Shown: positions 6,952 through 10,862 of the stretch, piece after piece | How the letters are laid out: each line of letters begins with the position of its first letter | Position numbering within the stretch: the stretch's first letter is position 1 | Position numbers and translations under genes: made by a program | Assembly: GCA_904502265.1 (NCBI GenBank) | Contig: CAJGDT010000044.1 | Coordinates: 1-10,862 of the forward strand | Length of the DNA stretch: 10,862 nt | Direction of reading: 5' to 3' | DNA from: an uncultured Barnesiella sp. | GTDB lineage: Bacteria; Bacteroidota; Bacteroidia; Bacteroidales; Barnesiellaceae_A | Notes under the pieces: model-generated | The model's input: only the letters and a program-made list of their open reading frames with translations | Database searches by the model: none | What the model was told of the DNA's origin: nothing

Positions 6952-6990
6952 ACCGAGATACTCATTATGAGGGTGTCTCGGTATTTTTTT
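6952..6990 (+). terminator. Intrinsic terminator of the sigma factor unit
   Basis: ACCGAGATACTC (6952-6963) pairs with GGGTGTCTCGGT (6971-6982), a 12-pair stem with two G-T wobbles, and is followed by a run of T's (6984-6990). It ends the rightward transcript carrying the sigma factor and the 53-residue ORF. Confidence 0.88.
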
Positions 6991-7018
6991 GCCCTATACT
7001 TGCTATATGATAGTGAAT

Positions 7019-7052
7019 AAAAAAAAGGTTGAGCCACTTGTGTGACTCAACC
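7019..7052 (-). terminator. Intrinsic terminator of pepD
   Basis: GGTTGAG (7027-7033) and CTCAACC (7046-7052) are exact complements, with three further inner pairs past one C/A mismatch and a TTGT loop. Read on the minus strand the hairpin is followed by eight T's (complement of the A-run 7019-7026). It lies 25 bases beyond the pepD stop. Together with the hairpin at 6952-6990 it separates the two converging units. Confidence 0.85.
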
Positions 7053-7077
7053 CTATGGAATGATAGATGGTTGTCTA

Positions 7078-8541
7078 TTATTTTTTCATTTGGCCTACCT
7101 TCTCGAGGATGCGGAGGAGGTGCAACCAGAATTTTTCTACTGCGGGGATGTGCATACGCTCATCGGGTGAGTGTACGTCGCGCAATGTGGGACCAAATGA
7201 AATCATATCGAGGTGGGGATATTTAGAGAGGAACAAACCGCACTCGAGACCGGCGTGGATAGCAAGAATCTCGGGAGTTACGTTGAACAACTCTTCGTAA
7301 GCCTCAACAGCGATGTCTTTGATAGCCGATTGCATGTTGGGTTTCCATCCGGGATAGCCTTCGCCGTGTGCGGGCTCAGCACCTGCCATAGCAAAGAGGG
7401 CTTCGATTTGGTTGGCGATGTCGTATTTCTCGCTCTCAACCGAGCTGCGTTGGCTTGTTGCCACAACGATAGTGTTGCCTTCGCGCATCTTAACCGATGC
7501 AAGGTTGGTAGAAGTTTGTACCAAGCCGGGCAACTCGCGGCTCATCGCGATTACACCGTGAGGTGCAGCGTAGAGTGCCGAGATGAGGTTGTGAGCAGTC
7601 TTGTCGTCGATGCAAGTAGCGGGCATGTCGGCAGTCTCCATGCAAGAGCCTGTGAGTGCATCTACACCACGCAATTCGTCTTCTACCATAGCGATATGGC
7701 AGTTGAAGTCTACGCGGAGGTCTTCTTTGTGCTTCACGGGTACACCCACTACAGCCATAGCCTCGCGAGGGATAGCGTTGCGCAAGTTACCACCATCGAT
7801 AGTAGCCAATTTCACGTCATACTTCTTCATGGCGTTCCAGATGAAGCGAGCCAAAATCTTGTTGGCATTACCGCGACCGTGGTGGATGTCGCCACCTGAG
7901 TGACCACCATTGAGACCCTTGATGCGCAATGTAGCGTAATAGTAGTCTTGGGGAGCAGCTTGCTCGGTGTATGTAAATGTAGAAGTAGTGTCGATACCAC
8001 CGGCACAACCGATAAAGATTTGAGCATCGTCCTCAGAGTCGAGGTTGAGCAAAATGTCACCGCTGATGAGGTTGCCGTCGAGGTTGTTGGCACCTGTCAA
8101 GCCGGTCTCTTCGTCAACAGTGAAGAGCGCTTGCAAGCGACCATGTTTTGCCTCGGGATCGATGAGTACAGCTATAGCTGCAGCCATACCGATACCATTG
8201 TCGGCACCGAGGGTAGTACCACGAGCACGTACCCACTCGCCATCGATGTATGTTTGGATGGGATCGTTTTCGAAGTCAAGTTCTACATCGCTGTTTTTCT
8301 CGCATACCATATCCATGTGGGCTTGCAAGATTACAGTGGGAGCATCCTCGAAACCGGGAGTTGCAGGAACGGTCATTACTACGTTGCCAATCTCATCGGT
8401 TGCAACTTCGAGGTTGTGTTTATGTGCGAAGTCTAATAGGTAAGCACGGATTTTCTCTTCTTTTTTAGAAGGACGGGGTACTTGCGTAATGGCATCGAAA
8501 ATTTCCCATACCAACGCGGGTTTAAGGTCTTTAACTTTCAT
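7078..8541 (-). CDS. pepD: Aminoacyl-histidine dipeptidase (Xaa-His dipeptidase, M20C)
   Basis: A cytosolic zinc dipeptidase that cuts unspecific dipeptides, including Xaa-His substrates such as carnosine, in the last step of peptide use. The 487-residue length is normal for PepD. All expected M20 metal and catalytic residues are visible: His75 and Asp77 in QAHMDMV, bridging Asp114 in LGADNGIG, catalytic Glu144 with metal ligand Glu145 in DEETGL, Asp168 in LNLDSED, and His457 in LRDVHSPDER near the C-terminus. The lid/dimerisation domain lies between, with LNGGHSGGDIH (about 214-224). The start at 8541 gives the usual MKVKDLKP N-terminus. The gene is transcribed alone, with its own candidate promoter and terminator. 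Confidence 0.95.
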   Translation of the reverse strand: MKVKDLKPALVWEIFDAITQVPRPSKKEEKIRAYLLDFAHKHNLEVATDEIGNVVMTVPATPGFEDAPTVILQAHMDMVCEKNSDVELDFENDPIQTYIDGEWVRARGTTLGADNGIGMAAAIAVLIDPEAKHGRLQALFTVDEETGLTGANNLDGNLISGDILLNLDSEDDAQIFIGCAGGIDTTSTFTYTEQAAPQDYYYATLRIKGLNGGHSGGDIHHGRGNANKILARFIWNAMKKYDVKLATIDGGNLRNAIPREAMAVVGVPVKHKEDLRVDFNCHIAMVEDELRGVDALTGSCMETADMPATCIDDKTAHNLISALYAAPHGVIAMSRELPGLVQTSTNLASVKMREGNTIVVATSQRSSVESEKYDIANQIEALFAMAGAEPAHGEGYPGWKPNMQSAIKDIAVEAYEELFNVTPEILAIHAGLECGLFLSKYPHLDMISFGPTLRDVHSPDERMHIPAVEKFWLHLLRILEKVGQMKK

Positions 8542-8593
8542 AGAAATTTTGCTTTATTATTCCCCTATTTACGCTAATGAGTGTAATAGTGGG

Positions 8594-8623
8594 AAAATTT
8601 ATGTTAATTTTTAAGGTTTTCAA
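8594..8623 (-). promoter_or_regulatory. Candidate promoter for pepD
   Basis: On the minus strand TTG (complement of 8621-8623) is followed after 19 bases by TAAATTTT (complement of 8594-8601), which is one base off the TAnnTTTG consensus. The start site would fall near 8587, leaving a leader of about 45 bases. Confidence 0.45.
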
Positions 8624-8677
8624 TGGCTAAAAACAAAATATAGGCCGAAAAATTGTGTATAAAAAATTTCTCTTTCC

Positions 8678-8685
8678 TATATTTG
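8678..8685 (+). promoter_or_regulatory. -7 element for the membrane peptide / OmpH-like unit
   Basis: TATATTTG matches TAnnTTTG exactly. The only -33 candidate is TTG at 8653-8655, 22 bases upstream, slightly farther than usual. The ATG at 8705 is only about 13 bases from the expected start site, so the leader is very short and has no Shine-Dalgarno sequence. Confidence 0.6.
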
Positions 8686-8704
8686 CACCACAAATATAAG
8701 AATA

Positions 8705-8917
8705 ATGTTGAAAACTATACTCATAACAATCGTTATAATTGCTATTGTTGTGCTATTATTGGGATTTAAGGTCTTTTTTGTTAAGGGCGGAAGCTTCCCA
8801 TCGATGCATATCAGTAGCAACAAGGAGATGAAGCGTAGGGGTATAAGTTGTGCCGTATCGACCGATGCTCGTGATAGGAATCGCAAGAATCTGGATGATA
8901 TTGTTAAGGAAAATTAA
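8705..8917 (+). CDS. Small single-span membrane protein
   Basis: A 70-residue protein of unknown function. Residues about 4-20 form one strongly hydrophobic helix of Ile, Val and Leu. The soluble tail starts with KVFFVKGGSFPSMHISSNKE (22-41), goes on with KRRGISCAVSTD (43-54, one Cys at 49) and ends in a charged segment. The FP.MHI..NK..K..GI.C..S.D pattern resembles a family of small Bacteroidales membrane proteins that I recall as hypothetical proteins (FPNTHIGGNKALRKKGI-like), so it is very likely a real gene. Membrane orientation is uncertain. It directly follows a -7 element and lies 23 bases before the OmpH-like lipoprotein gene, so the two are probably one operon. A role in the envelope is inference from that pairing. 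Confidence 0.8.
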   Translation: MLKTILITIVIIAIVVLLLGFKVFFVKGGSFPSMHISSNKEMKRRGISCAVSTDARDRNRKNLDDIVKEN

Positions 8918-8940
8918 AATAAATTAGATACTTAAAGATT

Positions 8941-9522
8941 ATGAAAAAAATTTTGAACGCACTATGCGTAGTAGCTCTTCTTGCAGGTCTTGTGGCATGT
9001 GCAGGTAATAAGAGCACCGAAGCTCCTGCTGTTGAAAACTGTGCCGGACACAAATTGCCTATTGCTTATGTTGATACCGATTCGCTCATTGTGCTCTATA
9101 CTTATGCTCAAGAGCAAGAGCAAAAGTTGGTTGATAAGATTGAGAATGACCGTGCCAACTTGAATGCACGTGTTGCTAAATTGGCTAAGCGTCAAGAGGA
9201 CTTCCAACGCAAGGTACAAAACAATGCTTTCCTCTCGCAAAGCAGTGCCGAGCAACAATACAACGAGTTGATGCGCGAGCAAGAACTTTTGCAACAAGAG
9301 GCTGCTCGTATCGATGCGGAGAACTTGCAAGCTCAACAAACCATGTTGCAAGAAATCTCTGATGATATTCGTTCTTATATCGAGGAGTATAACAAGACTG
9401 CCGGTTATGAGGTTATCTTGCAAAAGGCTGCTACTATCTATATCAGTAATGCCTATGACATTACCGGTGAGATTGCCGAGGGCTTGAACCAAAAAAGAGC
9501 TGCTGCAGCCGAGGTGAAATAA
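8941..9522 (+). CDS. OmpH/Skp-like periplasmic lipoprotein
   Basis: A 193-residue OmpH/Skp family protein. Skp homologues hold unfolded outer-membrane proteins in the periplasm. The N-terminus is a lipoprotein signal: MKK, a hydrophobic stretch, then the lipobox LVAC with the lipidated Cys at residue 20. Most Skp proteins are soluble, so the lipid anchor is notable. After a short linker comes IAYVDTDSLI (about 41-50), the usual start of the OmpH fold. A long Gln/Glu/Lys-rich coiled coil follows (about 55-148), forming the tentacle-like hairpin. The return segment YEVILQKAATIYISNAYDIT (155-174) matches the conserved second part of the family, and the C-terminal helix ends it. Length is close to the family norm. 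It is the last gene of its unit, closed by the terminator 27 bases downstream. Confidence 0.88.
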   Translation: MKKILNALCVVALLAGLVACAGNKSTEAPAVENCAGHKLPIAYVDTDSLIVLYTYAQEQEQKLVDKIENDRANLNARVAKLAKRQEDFQRKVQNNAFLSQSSAEQQYNELMREQELLQQEAARIDAENLQAQQTMLQEISDDIRSYIEEYNKTAGYEVILQKAATIYISNAYDITGEIAEGLNQKRAAAAEVK

Positions 9523-9548
9523 TAGAACATAACAGTTCGATGATATAG

Positions 9549-9581
9549 CGGTACACTTCATTGCAAGTGTACCGTTTTTTT
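9549..9581 (+). terminator. Intrinsic terminator after the OmpH-like gene
   Basis: CGGTACACTT (9549-9558) and AAGTGTACCG (9565-9574) form a perfect 10-base stem around a 6-base loop, followed by seven T's (9575-9581). This is a textbook terminator for the rightward unit. Confidence 0.93.
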
Positions 9582-9643
9582 ATACGGTTTTGCCACGTGA
9601 TTGTAGCCATGTGGGACGAAAATCGAAACAATTCTTCAATATA

Positions 9644-9675
9644 TTTGGTAATATCTTGTGCTTGCATTACTTTTG
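9644..9675 (+). promoter_or_regulatory. Bacteroides-type promoter for the glycosyltransferase/radC unit
   Basis: TTTG (9644-9647), 20 bases, then TACTTTTG (9668-9675) match the -33 and -7 elements well. The start would be near 9682, about 16 bases before the ATG at 9698. It drives the glycosyltransferase and, by overlap, radC. Confidence 0.65.
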
Positions 9676-9697
9676 TGTTAAGCTAATGTAACGTTAT

Positions 9698-10690
9698 ATG
9701 GCATATTTTTCCCTTATTATACCTGTATTCAATCGCCCCGACGAGGTAAATGAGTTGCTTGAGAGTCTTACCCTGCAACGCTGTAAGGATTTTGAAGTAA
9801 TTGTTGTTGAAGATGGCTCGCAAGTGCCATGTGATACTGTAGTGAAGAACTACAGCAACCAATTGGATATACACTATTACAATAAGCCCAACTCAGGTCC
9901 AGGACAATCGCGCAACTATGGAGCTGAGCGTGCCTCGGGCGAGTATCTTATTGTGCTGGATTCCGATTGTATTATACCCGAGGGTTATCTCGATGCTGTG
10001 AAAGCCGAGCTGGATGCTTGTGAGGCCGATGCTTTTGGTGGCCCTGATCGTGCGCACGACTCGTTTACCGATATACAAAAAGCTATTAATTATGCCATGA
10101 CCTCATTCTTTACTACGGGTGGTATTCGTGGAGGAAAAAAGAAACTCGACAAGTTCTATCCTCGTAGTTTCAATATGGGTATAAGGGCCAATGTTTACAA
10201 AGCCTTGGGCGGCTTCTCGAAGATGCGATTTGGTGAAGATATAGACTTCAGCATCCGCATATTTAAAGGTGGCTATAAGTGTCGACTTTTCCCCGAAGCA
10301 TGGGTGTGGCACAAGCGTCGCACTGACCTGCGTAAGTTCTTTAAGCAAGTACATAACTCAGGCATAGCTCGCATCAATCTTTATAAGAAATATCCCGAGT
10401 CGCTCAAGTTGGTGCATCTGTTACCGGCAATCTTTACTATAGGTGTTGTTTCTCTCCTTTTGGGCACACCTTTTATACCTGCGCTATCATCGCTCATAGC
10501 CCTTTTCATATTCATTATTTTTGTTGATGCAACGCTGCAAAACAAGAGTATAAAGATTGGAGCGCTCTCGGTTATTGCATCTTTTGTGCAACTGATAGGC
10601 TATGGTACAGGATTCTTGCGTGCTTGGTGGCAACGCTGCGTGTTGCGAAAAGATGAATTTGAGGCTTTCAAAAACAGTTTCTATAAGTAA
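9698..10690 (+). CDS. Family 2 glycosyltransferase with C-terminal membrane helices
   Basis: A 330-residue GT-A fold enzyme (GT2) that would transfer a sugar from a nucleotide-sugar to a lipid-linked or cell-surface glycan at the cytoplasmic face of the inner membrane. The nucleotide-binding start is FSLIIPVFNRPDEV (4-17), with VVEDGS (36-41, Asp39) contacting the base. The metal-binding DxD is LDSD (87-90). GPDRAH (115-120) follows the core, and GEDIDF (179-184) is the catalytic-base ED motif of the family. After the catalytic domain come about three hydrophobic helices (roughly 237-260, 262-280 and 287-306), which anchor it in the membrane. No other polysaccharide genes are nearby, so this is not an obvious capsule or O-antigen locus. 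Substrate unknown. The stop overlaps the radC start by one base. Confidence 0.92.
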   Translation: MAYFSLIIPVFNRPDEVNELLESLTLQRCKDFEVIVVEDGSQVPCDTVVKNYSNQLDIHYYNKPNSGPGQSRNYGAERASGEYLIVLDSDCIIPEGYLDAVKAELDACEADAFGGPDRAHDSFTDIQKAINYAMTSFFTTGGIRGGKKKLDKFYPRSFNMGIRANVYKALGGFSKMRFGEDIDFSIRIFKGGYKCRLFPEAWVWHKRRTDLRKFFKQVHNSGIARINLYKKYPESLKLVHLLPAIFTIGVVSLLLGTPFIPALSSLIALFIFIIFVDATLQNKSIKIGALSVIASFVQLIGYGTGFLRAWWQRCVLRKDEFEAFKNSFYK

Positions 10691-10862
10691 TGGCCAAACT
10701 GACTATAACCCAACTCTCTGTCGATGACCGACCCCGAGAGAAGATGATGATGCATGGTGCTCGTGCACTCAGCAATGCCGAGCTATTGGCCATTCTCATC
10801 GGCTCGGGAAGTGTGGAAGAGACAGCGATAGAATTATCACAACGAGTGCTCAATGCTGTCGA
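10690..10862 (+). CDS. radC: RadC family DNA repair protein, N-terminal part (cut by window edge)
   Basis: The ATG at 10690-10692 shares its A with the TAA of the glycosyltransferase, so the two genes are probably translationally coupled. The 57 codons present give the usual RadC start: LSVDDRPREKMMMHGARALS (9-28), then NAELLAILIGSGS (29-41), matching the N-terminal UPF0758/helix-hairpin-helix region. The JAMM metalloprotease-like domain with its zinc motif, which defines the rest of RadC, would lie beyond the window. RadC is named for repair, but its biochemical role is unsettled. Confidence 0.92.
   Translation, partial: MAKLTITQLSVDDRPREKMMMHGARALSNAELLAILIGSGSVEETAIELSQRVLNAV

Noticed and set aside
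7213..7899. A 228-codon open frame on the plus strand inside pepD
   Set aside because: It lies wholly antisense to pepD, which has all the M20C motifs. The predicted protein has no recognisable domain and is best explained by codon bias of the real gene.
8962..9561. A 199-codon minus-strand frame opposite the OmpH-like gene
   Set aside because: The Leu/Ser-rich product mirrors the Gln/Glu-rich coiled coil on the other strand, and it runs through the terminator.
9593..9614. Imperfect inverted repeat CCACGTG / CATGTGG between the terminator and the glycosyltransferase promoter
   Set aside because: Only a short arm with one mismatch, no T-run and no clear relation to the promoter.

Overview
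The window looks like chromosomal DNA of a member of the order Bacteroidales (phylum Bacteroidota). Three things point there: promoters of the Bacteroides type (TTTG/TTG, about 19-20 bases, TAnnTTTG), starts preceded by A/T-rich DNA instead of Shine-Dalgarno sequences, and a large secreted protein with a type IX secretion (T9SS) C-terminal sorting domain. The ECF sigma factor, the short ComEC and the OmpH-like lipoprotein fit as well. A gut family such as Muribaculaceae or Barnesiellaceae is possible, but I cannot settle the genus by reading. I see no rRNA, tRNA, CRISPR array, insertion sequence or prophage gene, and the region reads as ordinary core genome.

Layout. Bases 1-376 are non-coding and hold a promoter and a 5'-UTR inverted repeat in front of a two-gene rightward unit, a DJ-1/PfpI protein followed by trmD, which closes with a strong hairpin that can act in both directions. 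Two leftward genes follow: a 609-residue T9SS-exported protein (1700-3529) and, upstream of it, a 698-residue ComEC/Rec2 channel (3683-5779). A repeat-rich 301-base gap separates comEC from a divergent rightward ECF sigma factor (6081-6671). This is followed by an overlooked 53-codon ORF (6765-6926) and a terminator. A second terminator belongs to the leftward pepD dipeptidase (7078-8541). Divergent from pepD is a unit of a one-span membrane peptide and an OmpH/Skp-like lipoprotein, closed by a perfect terminator. The window ends with a promoter, a membrane-attached family 2 glycosyltransferase, and a radC gene whose start overlaps the glycosyltransferase stop and which runs off the edge.

How the genes work together. 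Most units are housekeeping: tRNA modification, peptide turnover, DNA uptake, DNA-repair-associated RadC, envelope chaperone and glycan synthesis. I found no convincing new multi-gene system. The items most worth a second look are the sigma factor with its small basic ORF and the direct repeats upstream of it, the hairpin in the DJ-1/trmD leader, the ComEC C-terminus without a metal-binding motif, and the uncharacterised membrane peptide next to the OmpH-like lipoprotein.
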